52,878 nucleotides of DNA, taken from Desulfobacterales bacterium HSG16. Its GTDB lineage: Bacteria; Desulfobacterota; Desulfobacteria; Desulfobacterales; HSG16. A program made the position numbers and the translations under genes. Positions 7,758 to 19,685 of this stretch are shown one piece after another; the stretch's first letter is position 1; each line of letters opens with the position of its first letter. Location of the stretch: contig JAUCGE010000015.1 in the NCBI GenBank assembly GCA_030377965.1, positions 1 to 52,878 of the forward strand, read 5' to 3'. The notes below the pieces were generated by a model, which made no database searches, was not told the origin of the DNA, and worked only from the letters and a program-made list of their open reading frames with translations.

Positions 7758-10700
7758 TTAATGATGGCAAAATTTAAGCAGAACGTTAAGAATAGCTTTT
7801 GATTTTAAAGGCTTAGGGATATAATCATCCATTCCAGATTCAATACACATCTCACGATCTCCTTCCATTGCCAGGGCGGTAGCGGCAATGATGGGAGTTG
7901 GTTTTTTCTCTTTTTTTGTTTCCATTTCCCTTATTTTTCTCGTCGCTTCGAGTCCGTCCATGACCGGCATGCTTACATCCATAAAAATCATATCATAATT
8001 GTTTTTACAGAATTGATCCAATGCATCCTGTCCGTTTTCAGCAATATCCACACTGCATCCAAATCTTTGAAGAATTCCGGTTGCCATTAACTGGTTCATG
8101 ATGTTGTCCTCGACTATCAGCACATGAACACCGATATGAGGATCTTTTTGTTTTGTTGCTGTTTTGCATTGGATTTTTTCCAAAAAAACCTTTTCAGAGT
8201 TTTTCCAGGCTTCCGCCAATGTCTCAAAAATCGTAGATATTCGTACCGGTTTTACAAGACCTGCGGCAAAAAGTTCCTTATCCACTATATCACAAGAATG
8301 TGCCTGTTTTTGGTTTGAAAGACGAACCAGAACGGTATCATCTATTCTTGTATCCGATTTGATTGTTTCAGCCAGATTTTGACCTCCTGTTTCCAGAACA
8401 CTTTCATCTATAACGGCGATGGAAAATTGGCTGCCTTTACCAGTTGCCTGTCGAAGTATTTCTATAGCCTCTTCGGCAGAACTTGCTGACTGGCAGTAAA
8501 TATTTGCAGATCGAAGATATTCGAGCATGACAAGACGGCTGGTTTTGTTTTTATCTACCACTATTACTCTTTTTTCGCTGAGACTTTTATCAATCCGGCG
8601 TTCGGTTTCAGCCTTTACCGGAAGCTTGAGTCGAAAAAAGAAAGTCGATCCTTTCCCCGGCTCGCTTTCAACGCCCATGATGCCGCCCATCATATTGACT
8701 ATCTGGCTGCTTATGGATAGTCCAAGCCCGGTTCCTCCGAATTTTCTGGTTGAGGATGTATCTGCCTGAAAGAATTTATCAAATATCGTAAGGTGGAGTT
8801 TTTTGGGTATTCCGATCCCGGTATCAGACACTTTTACAAGAAAACTGTGTGCTGCAGTGTCGGTTTTTTCCAATCCTACTTCAATAAGAATCTGCCCTGT
8901 TTCAGTGAATTTTACAGCATTGCTGACAAGGTTTGTCAGAACTTGTCGAATACGAACGGAATCTCCAATCACATGATCATAAATATCAGGTGGGTATCTG
9001 ACATAAATTCCGATTCCTTTAGCACTGGCGCTTTCGGCAAAAGCCTGTCCTGTCTGCTCAACGACATTACGAAAATCAAAAGGTGCAGAATTTATCGTCA
9101 ACGTTCCTGATTGAATGCTCGAAAGATCAAGTATATCATCTATTACTGAGAGCAATACATTTGACGAACTTCTTATTGACTCCGCATATTTTTTTTGCCT
9201 GTCAGTCAATTCTGTATTGATGAGCAGTTCCGTCATTCCCATGACACCGTTTAAAGGTGTGCGGATTTCATGGCTCATATTAGCCAGAAATTCGCTTTTG
9301 ACTCTGTTGGATATCTCGGCAGTTTCATACAGCCTGGCATTTTGAATGGAAACCACTACCTGAGATGAGAGCAGCTGCATTACTTCCACCCGATCTTCTG
9401 TAAAAGCGCCCTTTATCAGATTGTTTTCCAGATATAAAATACCGATCAGATTTCCCTGATTAAGCAAAGGTATGCATAAGACGGACGGAAGTTTGTTCTT
9501 CACAATATAGGGATCTTTGGTAAAAGTACCCTCGACAGCAGCATCACTCAATATCAGAGCTTCTTTAGTTCTTGCTACATAGTTGACTATGTAAGTGGAA
9601 AGCATAGCATTTTCATCAAGTGGAATCGATTTTAAAATACGTATTTCACTGTCAATATCTCCACCTGCCTCTATTGTTAATCTGTCTTTCTTTTGAAGTA
9701 ATAAAAATCCTCTTTGAGCGCCAGCATTTTCTAAAGATATCTTCATCAGTTTTGTAAGAAGATCGTTTAAAATGATTTCTCCGGATATGATTCTGGAGGC
9801 TTTCATCATAGTGGCCAGATCCAGTTCGCCATGCCTGGTTTCTATTGTTGACGCTTCTGATGTTGAAAGTGTAGATGTAGATGTTATTGTTTTTACTGTG
9901 GCTCTGGACATTGAACCTTCAATATCAGGATGTTTTTCATCAATCGCCGCGAGTTTGGCGGCGGCTCCCCATTTTTCATAAAGGTAGAATGCTTCCCGCA
10001 TATATACTTCAGCAAATTTGTCACGGCCTCTTGCAAAGTAAAATTCGGCTGCAAGTTCATTGGCCATAGCCTGTTCCTGTATATATTCATTATCTTTTGC
10101 CAATTCGATTGCCCTGTCATAATATTCCATTGCTTTCAGATCCAGATTTAAAACGCGTGCTTTTTCAGCTTCCACCAGATAGAATTTATGCATATGATTT
10201 GAAGGCGAGTATTTTGACCATTTTTTTATTTTCTTCTGATTTTGGCTAACTTTTTTCAGAAAGAGTTTTTGTTCATTTATACAAATACCCGAACATATTC
10301 CCCCAAGTCGCGACAGGGAATCATAAAAATAAAATAAGGGCAAAGTGAACGTGCCAATCTGACCTTCGATATATTTTTTTATGATATCGCAGTATTCAAT
10401 TGCTTCTTCATATCGTTTGAAAAGGCAGCAGAGAATAATCTTATTCAGATATAATTTAAAAAGTTCTGACTTGTTCTCTGCCTTGACGTAAATCGAGATC
10501 ATTTTATTTTCATCATAAGCGTCCCCGATCAGAACACAGGGGTCAGCACCTTGACCCATCAGATTTAACACAGCCTGACGACACATTTCATTGATATAAA
10601 ACCCAGCCTCCTGCTTAAAGCCTTTCATTGTTCTGCTGTAGTCAGCTATTTCCAAAGCAAGATCAGCCAGTGGTTTGCCGGTAAAATAAGAATAGGCGCA

Positions 10701-13700
10701 ATAGATATAAGCTGCTGTTGCCGCATAGACTATATCCCCTGTCTCAAGTCCTGATTTATAGGCGCGCAAAAGGGGATCAAAAGTTTTCTTCAAATGGACT
10801 TTCCAATGAAGAACTTCAGCTCCGAACAAATACCATACCCTTGTCGCCAGCCTTTTCATTTCCGTAATTTCCACCTGATGAACAGCAAGTTTTCCGAATT
10901 CGTATCCTTCATCTATTTTGCCCATTGCACCGCACAGTATCATACCATAGGCCGAAAAAATAAAAGGAGTTTCAGGCGAGTATCCGTATTTAAAAGATAA
11001 ATTTACAACTTGAAATGTGAACAACGGGACAAGCTTTGGCCTTGCCTTGTATATTGAAATCGCAAGATTAGTTATTATTCGACATGCTGCCAGTTTTACA
11101 GGATCGGTCATGGCCGGTATTTTATCAAGATCTTTGACTTTTCTGCCTTTGATTGATGATCTGGCTTTCATGAATCCTCGGATAAGATGCAGTTTATTTG
11201 GATTTGCCGGAAATCGATGTCCGAGCAGCCTCAAAACCTCCAATCCTTCATTTATGCCATCTACTGGTCGGTTTTGGGAATAAAATTTTTGTATTCTGAG
11301 TTCGAGGACAGGTATTTTATCCATGAGCGTGGCTGCCTGGTTCAAAACAATATCCGTCAATCTGTCCATATAATCAAAATCGGCGTTCAGATATGCAGCT
11401 TCGACAGCCAGGGTATAAAGATTAAGGGTCAGATCATAATCGTCGACCCAGGCGTTTTTATCTGATAATTCCAGCCCTGTTTTAAGATAAAAAAAAGCTG
11501 GTTCATATGCTGCGGAAGCTCTCGCTCTTTGTCCTGCTTCCAAGTTCAGGCTGATGAGTTTTTTCCGCTCCGAAGGCTGTGTAATAATTGATTTCCCTAA
11601 ATTTAAGTGATTGACTATATCGAACAATTCGGTTTTACGTCTGTCATGATCGATATTTTTTAAAAACAGCCTTCCGATTTTCAAATGAACTTCATTTTTT
11701 TTATCATTCAGAATAAGTGAATAAGCCGCCTGCCGCACCCGATCATGAAGAAATTTGAAACACAGGTCTGGTTCATTATCGGATTTATCGAATTTGTCGT
11801 GCCATAATTTTTCGTTTCTTGATTCAATGGTCGAAATTTCATATTCTGAATCTGAAATTACCATGATCAAGCCTTCCTTTATGGCCTGTCGGAGTTTTTC
11901 TGCTGTTTCAACAAAAGATTTCCCGCTGACAATTGACAAGGTTTTCAGATCAAATGAATTTCCGATACAGGATGCCAGTTTCAATGTATGACATGTATCC
12001 TTTGACAGCTTTTGAATTTTTGAAGACATCAATTCGACTACATTGTCGGTGATTTCCGTTTCACCTGTTTTTTTTATGTCCAATTGCCAGCCGCCTTTTT
12101 CAAAGTCAAGAGTGATGAGGCAACTTTCATAAAATTTTTTCAATAACTGGTTTATAAAGAAAGGATTTCCAAGAGTTTTTTGAAATAGCAACGTCCCCAA
12201 TGAATGAGAATCTTTATTTTTGCTGGAAAGTGTATCTTCAACCAGCCTGATCACATGCTCTTCTTCAAGAGAAGAAAGGTGAATATGATTGACTGTCATT
12301 CCAGTATTTAATAGACTTTCTTCCTTTATTTTATTGATAGTCAACATTACCGGATGATTTGCTTCCAATTCCTTATCCCGGTAAGCTCCGACCATAAGAA
12401 AATAGAGTGTGTCTGAGTCGGTTAAGAGAGCCTGAAGTAATTTCATGGAAGATTCATCAGCCCATTGCAGGTCATCCAGGAACAGAACGAGTGGATGTCC
12501 TTTTCTGGCAAAAACGCGAATAAATTTTTGAAACATCAAATTAAAGCGGTTTCGGGATTCATGGGGAGGCAGATCAGGAGCAGGAGGTCTTGCTCCAATT
12601 ATCAATTCCAATTCGGAAATAACATCAACAATCACGCTTGAATTTTTACCCAGTACTGTGTTCAGGCGCTGTTTCCACATTTTAATTCTGTCTTCAGGTT
12701 CAGTCAGCAATTGCCGAACCAGTTCGCGAAATGCCTGAATCAGTGAAGCATAGGGGATATTTCGTTGCAGCTGGTCGAATTTTCCGGAAATAAAATAGCC
12801 TCGATTTTTTACAACAGGTTTGTGAATTTCATAAATCAGGGTGGTTTTCCCTATTCCGCCTTCGCCGGATACGAGTATCATACGGGGTATGCCCTGGCAT
12901 ACACTCTCAAAGGCTTTCATAATCGCTGCAATCTCTTTTTTTCTGCCGTAAAGTTTTTGAGGAATCAAGAAATGACAGGAAATATCCTGTCTACCAAGAG
13001 GGAAAGGTTTTATTTTTTTATTATCCTGCCACATATTCAGGCAGGTTGTGAGATCTTTCTTCAGCCCGTCCCCGCTTTGATAACGGTCTTCTGCAGTTTT
13101 GGACAATAATTTCATCACTATGTCAGAAATTGTTCGGTTGACTTCAGGACATAAATCATGAGGGCTTACCGGTGTTCTGGCAATGTGGCAATGAACCATC
13201 TCCATTTGATCTTCGAATTCAAAGGGAAGCCAGCCTGTCAACAGTTCATAAAAGGTCACACCCAGAGAATAGAAGTCTGTGCGATAATCAAGGCTGCGGT
13301 TCATCCGGCCAGTCTGTTCAGGAGAGATATATTCAAGAGTTCCTTCCATAAGATCCGGGCTTTTGATAATCGGATTTTCACGGGCAAGGGCGGTGGAAAT
13401 CCCGAAATCGATTATCTTCACTTTACCTGTGGCTGGATTGAATACAATATTGGAAGGATTTATATCCTTGTGAATGATATTATGGGAATGGATTTTACCG
13501 ATAATATCAGAAATTTTTATTGCTATCAGCAGAAAATCTTCCGGATTCTTTCCACAGGACTTCAAGCGATTCGTAATTTTCAGGGATTTCAAAGACTCGC
13601 CACCGAAATCTTCCATGATCATTGCAAGGCTGTTCATGTACTTTTCCAGGCTGTAAACTTTTATAATGCCTTCTTCACAGATATTTTGCGTCATTTCATA

Positions 13701-13862
13701 TTCCCGCCTGAAATTCGCAATCTTCCTGCTGGAGGGATATTCCTTGTTCAGCAGTTTTATGATCACAGGCTTCAGGTCTTTTTTCCGCATGCCTCGATAT
13801 ATCGATGAGCGATTACTTTCATAAAGTAGCTCTTTTATTTCAAATCCTTGCAATGTAATCAC
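7758..13862 (-). CDS. PknK-type Ser/Thr kinase-AAA ATPase-GAF-hybrid histidine kinase
   Basis: A 2034-residue cytoplasmic signalling protein without membrane segments. Order: protein kinase (Lys36; HKDINPSN at 131-138; DFG at 152-154; SPEQ), AAA/NACHT-like ATPase (Walker A GEGGIGKT 333-340; Walker [10 protein letters not shown] about 458-466), a long helical TPR-like region (about 480-1340), GAF (about 1350-1510), HisKA with phospho-His1531 in NMSHEIRTP, HATPase (GTGLGLS), a first receiver (AVIDES) and a second receiver with Asp1962 in FMDVSMP. No Hpt domain. The start is GTG at 13862 with AGGAG 10 bases upstream. It lies last in the minus-strand signalling block, behind two periplasmic binding proteins. 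The family combines phospho-Ser/Thr and His-Asp signalling; the input signal and substrates are unknown. Confidence 0.92.
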   Translation of the reverse strand: MITLQGFEIKELLYESNRSSIYRGMRKKDLKPVIIKLLNKEYPSSRKIANFRREYEMTQNICEEGIIKVYSLEKYMNSLAMIMEDFGGESLKSLKITNRLKSCGKNPEDFLLIAIKISDIIGKIHSHNIIHKDINPSNIVFNPATGKVKIIDFGISTALARENPIIKSPDLMEGTLEYISPEQTGRMNRSLDYRTDFYSLGVTFYELLTGWLPFEFEDQMEMVHCHIARTPVSPHDLCPEVNRTISDIVMKLLSKTAEDRYQSGDGLKKDLTTCLNMWQDNKKIKPFPLGRQDISCHFLIPQKLYGRKKEIAAIMKAFESVCQGIPRMILVSGEGGIGKTTLIYEIHKPVVKNRGYFISGKFDQLQRNIPYASLIQAFRELVRQLLTEPEDRIKMWKQRLNTVLGKNSSVIVDVISELELIIGARPPAPDLPPHESRNRFNLMFQKFIRVFARKGHPLVLFLDDLQWADESSMKLLQALLTDSDTLYFLMVGAYRDKELEANHPVMLTINKIKEESLLNTGMTVNHIHLSSLEEEHVIRLVEDTLSSKNKDSHSLGTLLFQKTLGNPFFINQLLKKFYESCLITLDFEKGGWQLDIKKTGETEITDNVVELMSSKIQKLSKDTCHTLKLASCIGNSFDLKTLSIVSGKSFVETAEKLRQAIKEGLIMVISDSEYEISTIESRNEKLWHDKFDKSDNEPDLCFKFLHDRVRQAAYSLILNDKKNEVHLKIGRLFLKNIDHDRRKTELFDIVNHLNLGKSIITQPSERKKLISLNLEAGQRARASAAYEPAFFYLKTGLELSDKNAWVDDYDLTLNLYTLAVEAAYLNADFDYMDRLTDIVLNQAATLMDKIPVLELRIQKFYSQNRPVDGINEGLEVLRLLGHRFPANPNKLHLIRGFMKARSSIKGRKVKDLDKIPAMTDPVKLAACRIITNLAISIYKARPKLVPLFTFQVVNLSFKYGYSPETPFIFSAYGMILCGAMGKIDEGYEFGKLAVHQVEITEMKRLATRVWYLFGAEVLHWKVHLKKTFDPLLRAYKSGLETGDIVYAATAAYIYCAYSYFTGKPLADLALEIADYSRTMKGFKQEAGFYINEMCRQAVLNLMGQGADPCVLIGDAYDENKMISIYVKAENKSELFKLYLNKIILCCLFKRYEEAIEYCDIIKKYIEGQIGTFTLPLFYFYDSLSRLGGICSGICINEQKLFLKKVSQNQKKIKKWSKYSPSNHMHKFYLVEAEKARVLNLDLKAMEYYDRAIELAKDNEYIQEQAMANELAAEFYFARGRDKFAEVYMREAFYLYEKWGAAAKLAAIDEKHPDIEGSMSRATVKTITSTSTLSTSEASTIETRHGELDLATMMKASRIISGEIILNDLLTKLMKISLENAGAQRGFLLLQKKDRLTIEAGGDIDSEIRILKSIPLDENAMLSTYIVNYVARTKEALILSDAAVEGTFTKDPYIVKNKLPSVLCIPLLNQGNLIGILYLENNLIKGAFTEDRVEVMQLLSSQVVVSIQNARLYETAEISNRVKSEFLANMSHEIRTPLNGVMGMTELLINTELTDRQKKYAESIRSSSNVLLSVIDDILDLSSIQSGTLTINSAPFDFRNVVEQTGQAFAESASAKGIGIYVRYPPDIYDHVIGDSVRIRQVLTNLVSNAVKFTETGQILIEVGLEKTDTAAHSFLVKVSDTGIGIPKKLHLTIFDKFFQADTSSTRKFGGTGLGLSISSQIVNMMGGIMGVESEPGKGSTFFFRLKLPVKAETERRIDKSLSEKRVIVVDKNKTSRLVMLEYLRSANIYCQSASSAEEAIEILRQATGKGSQFSIAVIDESVLETGGQNLAETIKSDTRIDDTVLVRLSNQKQAHSCDIVDKELFAAGLVKPVRISTIFETLAEAWKNSEKVFLEKIQCKTATKQKDPHIGVHVLIVEDNIMNQLMATGILQRFGCSVDIAENGQDALDQFCKNNYDMIFMDVSMPVMDGLEATRKIREMETKKEKKPTPIIAATALAMEGDREMCIESGMDDYIPKPLKSKAILNVLLKFCHH

Positions 13863-14009
13863 TGTCGGTTTTCTCCTGATTTATACATACATGCTCCCTT
13901 CCGTCAGATTCAAAACATTTCTGTATTTTCTATTGAACCTCTTATTCATATTTTCTGTAACAATTGTCAATGTATTTACAATTTTTGACTTCCTTTAACC
14001 TCTGCGTTC

Positions 14010-15182
14010 TCATGGTTTTACGGTTTTAAAAAAAATTGGGGCATTTTGCCCAAGTTTCATGATAATCCCTGCCTTGTTTATCGGATCTCCGTTTTCATCA
14101 AAGGTTATGCTTCCTGTTATTCCTTCAAATTCCTTTGTTTCCGCCAGGGCTTTTCTGATTTTTCCAGGATCAGATGTCCCAGCTCGTTTAGCAGCATCAG
14201 CCAGAAGCATGACTGAGTCATAGATCAGGGCCGCATTGCTGACAGGTATCTTTGTCCCATACTTTAGCATGTAGATTTTATTCAGATATATACTGCCGGG
14301 TGAAGAGATATCAGGATGCCATTGAGAGGAATAGAAATTTCCTTCAACAGTTTTTCCTCCATAGACATATATCTGATCGTTCCAACCATCGCCTCCCAGG
14401 AAAACAGTATGTATTCCCATTAAATCAGCCTGCCGAATCAGTAATCCGCTGTCTCTGCTGTAGCCTGGAATATAGACTATCTCTGGATTTAAATGTTTTA
14501 CGTCCTTCAAGATTTCTACAAAATCAATATCTTTTACTTTATAACTTTTTTCTCCAATAACCTTTCCTCCATTTTTTTCGAAGTGCCTGATAAAAAATTC
14601 AGCCAGAGTCAGGCTGTATTCTTCATTTAATATTTTCAAGACAACCGAGGTGCGGGCATCAAATTCAGTGCGAGCAAATATGGCCATTATTTTTCCCTGG
14701 AAGGAGTCTATAAAGCATACACGAAAGATATAATTTCCTGCAAGAGTGACCCTTGGATTTGTGGAAGAAGGTGTGATCATGGGAATTTTTGCCTTCTGGA
14801 GAATGGGTGCAATGGCCAGGGAATGAGAACTCCAGATTGCACCTATGACTGCCGTCACCTGGAGCCGAACAGCTTCTTCTGCTGCCATACTTGATCCAAT
14901 CGGCGTACTTTTATTATCCAGAATGATATATTCCACAGGCTGCCCTGACAACCCTCCCTGCTTGTTTATTTCCTCGACAGCCAGTTTTGCCATATTTAAA
15001 AAAGGTAGCACTGTTCTGGCGGCTATGCCTGTTTTTGCGAGTATAAAAGCGATTTTAATCGGTTTGAGTAAAGCTAATCTGCTGTCTATGGCTGCATCTG
15101 TCCTGGCATATGCAGAAAAAATGTTCACTGATGAAAAAATGAGTACCATCAGGTAAAAAAAATGAAATTTAATTTTATTCAT
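14010..15182 (-). CDS. Periplasmic LivK-type substrate-binding protein (second of pair)
   Basis: Type I periplasmic binding protein of the branched-chain amino acid/amide family. It has a Sec signal peptide (about 1-26, ending SAYA), then IKIAFILAKTG, the DNKSTPIGSS segment, a WSSHSLAIAP ligand-loop segment and the usual C-terminal ITGSITFDENGDP. The ATG at 15182 is preferred over a TTG at 15197 because AAGGA lies 6 bases upstream. It overlaps the end of the preceding paralogue by 8 bases, so the two are translationally coupled. No permease or ATPase genes of an ABC transporter are present; the neighbours are histidine kinases. A sensory role, presenting a ligand to a membrane kinase, is plausible inference. 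Ligand unknown. Confidence 0.9.
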   Translation of the reverse strand: MNKIKFHFFYLMVLIFSSVNIFSAYARTDAAIDSRLALLKPIKIAFILAKTGIAARTVLPFLNMAKLAVEEINKQGGLSGQPVEYIILDNKSTPIGSSMAAEEAVRLQVTAVIGAIWSSHSLAIAPILQKAKIPMITPSSTNPRVTLAGNYIFRVCFIDSFQGKIMAIFARTEFDARTSVVLKILNEEYSLTLAEFFIRHFEKNGGKVIGEKSYKVKDIDFVEILKDVKHLNPEIVYIPGYSRDSGLLIRQADLMGIHTVFLGGDGWNDQIYVYGGKTVEGNFYSSQWHPDISSPGSIYLNKIYMLKYGTKIPVSNAALIYDSVMLLADAAKRAGTSDPGKIRKALAETKEFEGITGSITFDENGDPINKAGIIMKLGQNAPIFFKTVKP

Positions 15183-16341
15183 TAGTCTTCCTTTCAATAT
15201 ATTTTTTTGACTTCCCTTGGTTCCTTAAAAAGGGTTCCAGAGTTTTAAGGTAACTGGGTGTTCCATTTTTTATTTCCATGATAACGGCACTTTTGACTGG
15301 ATCACCATTTGCATCAAAAGATATAGTTCCAGTGACACCGTTAAAAGATCGTGTGTTCGCTATGGCATCTCGAATTTTGTTACTGTCGATAGAACCTGCA
15401 CGTTTGATCGCATCCGCTAAAACCATAACAGCGTCATATCCTAGTGCTGTGCCACCCCCGAAACCTCTGACATGTTTATACTTTTTCACAAAAGACATGG
15501 AAAGCTCCGAATCTGCTGATTCCGACCAATGAGTACAGTAATAACCCTGGGTCAATTTCGATCCGCCTTTGGAAAAAAATGCCTGGCCAGCCCAGCCATC
15601 TCCTCCAAGTGGAACCGCTGCTATTCCCGCATCCTGAGCTTGTCTGGCGATCTGGCCGCATTCATCATGGCCGGGAAAAAACAACACGTCAGGACCTGCT
15701 TTTCCAGCTTCCAGAATCTGGTCATTCCAGTCCTTATGTTTATATTTATATTTCACTTCTGCTACCACTTTGCCGCCTGACTGTTCAAAATATTTCCGAA
15801 ATATTTCCGAAAGTTTCAGGCTGTAGTCACTCGTCAGATCTGTAAAAACAACAGCAGTGGCAGCGTTTATATCATGCCGTGCAAACCTGGCCATGACTTT
15901 GCCTTGAAAATCGTCTGTAAAGCAGACCCTAAAAATATAGTTGCCGATTTTAGTAACTTTAGGATTTGTAGATGTGTCTGAGATCATTGGTATTTTTTCA
16001 GCCTGAGCCACTTTTGCAATTGCAATTGAATGGGAACTCCAGGCAGCGCCCACTATGGCTGTGACTCCAGCCTTGACAGCCTGTTCCGCTGCTATGCTTG
16101 AACCAATCGGGGTGCTGAAGTTGTCAAGCATCAGCAGCTTTATTTTTTTTCCGAGAACTCCACCCTGTTCATTGATCCTGTCCACTCCGCAACGTACCCC
16201 TTGAACTGAACCTGAGTTAGCTTCCGCTGCTGCTCCTGTAAATGCGTATATGGCAGCGATGTTGATTGTATCATCAGCAAAAGCTGTCGAAAAAAAGAAT
16301 ATCGCCATAAAACAGAAAAAATAACTTTTGCCCTTGTTCAT
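15175..16341 (-). CDS. Periplasmic LivK-type substrate-binding protein (first of pair)
   Basis: 388-residue paralogue of the following gene. Signal peptide about 1-22 (ends STAFA), mature start DDTINIAAIYAFTG, shared DNFSTPIGSS and AWSSHSIAIA segments, shared DTSTNPKVT and C-terminal VTGTISFDANGDP. Strong AAAGGAGG 4-5 bases before ATG. It lies downstream of the hybrid kinase ending at 16458, with an R2 repeat copy in the spacer, and couples to the second binding protein by an 8-base overlap. No ABC permease nearby. It could feed an unlinked transporter or serve as the ligand sensor for the adjacent membrane kinase. Confidence 0.9.
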   Translation of the reverse strand: MNKGKSYFFCFMAIFFFSTAFADDTINIAAIYAFTGAAAEANSGSVQGVRCGVDRINEQGGVLGKKIKLLMLDNFSTPIGSSIAAEQAVKAGVTAIVGAAWSSHSIAIAKVAQAEKIPMISDTSTNPKVTKIGNYIFRVCFTDDFQGKVMARFARHDINAATAVVFTDLTSDYSLKLSEIFRKYFEQSGGKVVAEVKYKYKHKDWNDQILEAGKAGPDVLFFPGHDECGQIARQAQDAGIAAVPLGGDGWAGQAFFSKGGSKLTQGYYCTHWSESADSELSMSFVKKYKHVRGFGGGTALGYDAVMVLADAIKRAGSIDSNKIRDAIANTRSFNGVTGTISFDANGDPVKSAVIMEIKNGTPSYLKTLEPFLRNQGKSKKYIERKTNE

Positions 16342-16370
16342 AAGTCCTCCTTTGAAGTTTTGATTTTCAA

Positions 16371-16462
16371 AATTTTTTAACTTTTTCCGATGAACCAGCT
16401 TCTTGGCAATAATTCATTCCTCCGTAAGAAAATATCAATAAATTATTGGATAGGTATTTATT
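16371..16462 (+). repeat. R2 dispersed element, copy 2
   Basis: The run from AATTTTTTAACTTTTTCCGA to TATTGGATAGGTATTTAT aligns along its whole length with the reverse complement of 31577-31661, with scattered mismatches. The left inverted-repeat end seen in the other copies is not recognisable here. The right end abuts the stop codon of the hybrid kinase gene. Confidence 0.6.
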
Positions 16463-19400
16463 TATTGCACAGAGTCTTCCAATCTGTCTCCTTCAAAGCC
16501 GTTTTCAATTGTCCAAGCTCGGTTTCAAGCAGGGTAAAATCGACATCGTCTGAATTCAGACTTTCCTGTCGTCCCTTTTTTTCAATTTCCAGAACCATTG
16601 TCCCAAGCCTTTCACCTCCGGCGTTTGCAGCAAGCCCTTTCAGCCTGTGAGCTTTTTTATATATTTCCTCCTGATTATCAGAGCTTATCGCATCTTTCAA
16701 TTCATCAAGATATACCTGCGCGTCTTTCATGAATTCTTCGATAAGCTCTATAATCATTTCATCGTCTTTATCACTGATATCAAGTAGCTGAGTATTATCA
16801 AGCACCAGCAGTTCTTCGTCATTTTCCGTAATTTTTCTCCCGTGATTATTGCCAGATTTTTCCGAAGTTTCATGTTCTGAACAAAATCTAAGCAGAACGT
16901 CCAGAACAGCTTTTGATCTTACTGGCTTTGAAACATAATCATCCATCCCGGCATCAAGACATTTCGCGCGATCTCCTTCCATAGCAAGTGCGGTCATCGC
17001 TACAATTGGAATTCTGTCTGTCCTTTTTAATTTTTTGTCTGTGGGCTGTGAATTTGAATCATTGCTTTGTAACAACTTTTCATGTGTACGAATCTGCCTT
17101 GTGGCTTCGAAGCCGTCCATCACCGGCATGTTCGCATCCATGAAAATCATATCATATGTTTTTTGCCGAAAGCAGTCTAAAGCCAGTTTCCCATTTTCGA
17201 CAATATCGACGCTGCATCCGTACCTGCGAAGAATTCCTGCCGCAACACGCTGATTCATTCGGTTATCTTCAACTAAAAGGATTTTGGCCGCCAGGAAAGG
17301 AATTTTTTCTTTTGTATCAGCTCTGGCAGGCTCGATATCAGATATGCCTGAGGTAAATTTTATCCATGATTCCACAATTGTCTCGAACAACAGTGAAATG
17401 CGAATGGGCTTCATCAGACTTGCGGCAAAATATTTCTGCAATGACTCATCCAGATCCGATATCATAATGCCAGATGAAAGAAGTATCAAAACTGCGTCGT
17501 TAATTTCTTCATCAGTATTTATGGCTTCAGCAAGATGGCCTCCGTCCATTTCCGACATGTAATAATCAAGAATGACAATTCTGAAAGGATGTCCTTCCAG
17601 CTTTGCCCCTCTCATAAGCTTCAAAGCTTCTACTCCAGACGAAACTGCTTCGTTGGAGATATTCCATGAATTGAGATATTCCTGTGCAATGATCTGGTTA
17701 ATTCTGTTGTCATCAACTACAAGAACCGGAACATTTGAAAGATCCATATCGATTTTTTGGGCAGGCATGATTTCTTCTTCCCATAAAAATTCCAGGCGGA
17801 AAAAGAAAGTCGAACCTTTACCGGGGCTGCTCTCGACTCCTATTGTACCCTCCATCAATTCAACAAGTTGTTTGCTGATTGCAAGCCCCAGCCCTGTGCC
17901 ACCGAATTCACGGGTCGTCGATTCATCTGCCTGGGAAAATTTGTCGAATATATTCTGCTGCTGTTCCTGGGTAATCCCGATGCCAGTGTCTGATACGCTG
18001 ATTGACAGCTCGCATTTATTGTGAGTTTTATGCTCACATTCAACTTCGATAAAAACGTATCCTTTCTCTGTAAATTTAACAGCATTATTCGAAAGGTTTG
18101 TCAAGATCTGCCTGATTCGCGTCGGGTCGCCTGTGACACATGCAGGTGTGTCTGGTGGATATCGAACAAGTATCTCGATTCCTTTTTCCCTGCACTGGCC
18201 TGCCAGCAGTTGACCGATCTGTTCTACTATCTTTCGGAGGTTGAATGGAACAGATTCCAGGGTGAGTTTTCCTGCCTGAATCTTGGAAAAATCGAGAATA
18301 TCGTTTAAAACCGTTAGAAGTGCGTTTGCCGAACCTGATACAGCTTCAGCATAGTCTTTCTGCTGTGTTGTCAATTCAGTGGTCATAAGCAGTTCAGTCA
18401 TTCCGATAACTCCGTTCATCGGAGTCCGGATCTCATGGCTCATGTTAGCCAGAAATTCGCTCTTTGCCCTGTTTGCAGCCTCGGCGGCTTCTTTTGCTAT
18501 TTTTAATTCCTCAGTACGTTTTCTCTGGGTAACATCTTCAAGTGTACCTTCATAATAAAGTATGTTTTGATCCTTATCTCTTACAACCCGAGCATTTATC
18601 AAAACATCAAGGATATTGCCGTCTCTGTTATATTGCTTTGACTCAAAATTTTTAATATATCCTCGATTGTTCATCAGATTCAAAAATTCCTCCCTTTTTC
18701 CGGGATCGACATATAATTGTTTTTTTACGTTTGTGATACTCTTTTTTAAATGCTCGGGTGAATCATATCCCATTATATCCGCCCACGCCTGATTAGCCGT
18801 CAGAATCTGTCCATCTGATGTTGTCTGGAAAATACCCTGTGTAGCGTTTTCAAAAATATTTCGATATTTTTCCTCGGTACTTTTCAGTTCATCCTGTTTT
18901 TCTCTTAGATTGGCGGACATATCGTTAAATGCTATTGCCATATAGCCGATTTCGTCTTCGGAATGAAACAACACCTGTTTTCCGAGTTCTCCTGCCCGAA
19001 CTTCGTTCATGGCTTCGCTCAAAATCAGCATTGGTCGCATGACAAAACGGGAAAGAAGAAGAGTGAGAAGTCCTGATATGCACACCAGAATAGTCAATAA
19101 AAGCGTGATAAAAATTGTAATGGAAAAACGGGTTTCCTTCTTCAACCCGGCATAGTTATAATAAATTTTCAAATACCCGAAATTACGCCCTATAATATTG
19201 ACAGCCCTGGAATATACACCCAGCGAACCATTTTGATGAAATTTTCTTACGAACCCCAAAGCTTCATTAAGATCTTTTATTTCCGCGTTTACAATATCTT
19301 CTGGAAAAGCTCTGCCCACGGACAGGAATAATTGACCGTCAGGCTTATAGATGTTTAGTCCTATTACGCCTTCTACATTCGAAATGTTTTTCAGAGACTC

Positions 19401-19616
19401 TTCAAGAGCGCCTTTCTGTTCGGCAAAAAGTTCATTGGCAAGATCTTCTTTTTTTTGTTGAAAGACACTCTCAAGCAGGAGATCAATACTTTTTTCACGG
19501 GCTCTGTTACGTCTTATTTCAAAAGGGTAAAGAATAGCCCCGAAAATAATCGCTATAACGACACATGTGATAAGAATAGCTCCATTAATCTTAAATCGTA
19601 TACTTTTGATTTTCAT
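16458..19616 (-). CDS. Membrane hybrid histidine kinase (HAMP-PAS-HisKA-HATPase-REC-REC-Hpt)
   Basis: 1052 residues. TM1 about 12-33, a small periplasmic domain about 34-163, TM2 about 164-190, HAMP (RPMLILSEAM...), PAS about 250-370 (GIFQTTSDGQILTAN), HisKA with His394, HATPase (GGTGLGLAISKQL), receiver 1 (VILDYYMSEMDG), receiver 2 with Asp827 (FMDANMPVMDGFEATRQIR), and C-terminal Hpt with His990 in AHRLKGLAANAG. It is a complete internal phosphorelay, so output must go to an unlinked regulator. Start ATG with GGAGAG just upstream. Next upstream is a paralogous kinase 67 bases away; downstream are the two binding proteins, which makes it the most likely partner if they are sensors. Confidence 0.93.
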   Translation of the reverse strand: MKIKSIRFKINGAILITCVVIAIIFGAILYPFEIRRNRAREKSIDLLLESVFQQKKEDLANELFAEQKGALEESLKNISNVEGVIGLNIYKPDGQLFLSVGRAFPEDIVNAEIKDLNEALGFVRKFHQNGSLGVYSRAVNIIGRNFGYLKIYYNYAGLKKETRFSITIFITLLLTILVCISGLLTLLLSRFVMRPMLILSEAMNEVRAGELGKQVLFHSEDEIGYMAIAFNDMSANLREKQDELKSTEEKYRNIFENATQGIFQTTSDGQILTANQAWADIMGYDSPEHLKKSITNVKKQLYVDPGKREEFLNLMNNRGYIKNFESKQYNRDGNILDVLINARVVRDKDQNILYYEGTLEDVTQRKRTEELKIAKEAAEAANRAKSEFLANMSHEIRTPMNGVIGMTELLMTTELTTQQKDYAEAVSGSANALLTVLNDILDFSKIQAGKLTLESVPFNLRKIVEQIGQLLAGQCREKGIEILVRYPPDTPACVTGDPTRIRQILTNLSNNAVKFTEKGYVFIEVECEHKTHNKCELSISVSDTGIGITQEQQQNIFDKFSQADESTTREFGGTGLGLAISKQLVELMEGTIGVESSPGKGSTFFFRLEFLWEEEIMPAQKIDMDLSNVPVLVVDDNRINQIIAQEYLNSWNISNEAVSSGVEALKLMRGAKLEGHPFRIVILDYYMSEMDGGHLAEAINTDEEINDAVLILLSSGIMISDLDESLQKYFAASLMKPIRISLLFETIVESWIKFTSGISDIEPARADTKEKIPFLAAKILLVEDNRMNQRVAAGILRRYGCSVDIVENGKLALDCFRQKTYDMIFMDANMPVMDGFEATRQIRTHEKLLQSNDSNSQPTDKKLKRTDRIPIVAMTALAMEGDRAKCLDAGMDDYVSKPVRSKAVLDVLLRFCSEHETSEKSGNNHGRKITENDEELLVLDNTQLLDISDKDDEMIIELIEEFMKDAQVYLDELKDAISSDNQEEIYKKAHRLKGLAANAGGERLGTMVLEIEKKGRQESLNSDDVDFTLLETELGQLKTALKETDWKTLCNK

Positions 19617-19662
19617 TTCACTCTCCAGACAATTTATCGTATTTTACATGGCCAATGTTTTA

Positions 19663-19685
19663 AGATAACTATGCCTTAGTTATCT
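19663..19685 (-). terminator. AT-rich hairpin at the end of the 1562-residue kinase gene
   Basis: AGATAACTA (19663-19671) pairs perfectly with TAGTTATCT (19677-19685) around a 5-base loop, overlapping the stop codon region. There is no long T-run on the minus strand, so it is at best a weak terminator or a processing site between two kinase genes. Confidence 0.3.

Noticed and set aside
13158-13808. 216-codon plus-strand frame
   Set aside because: It lies entirely antisense to the Ser/Thr kinase domain whose catalytic motifs are intact.
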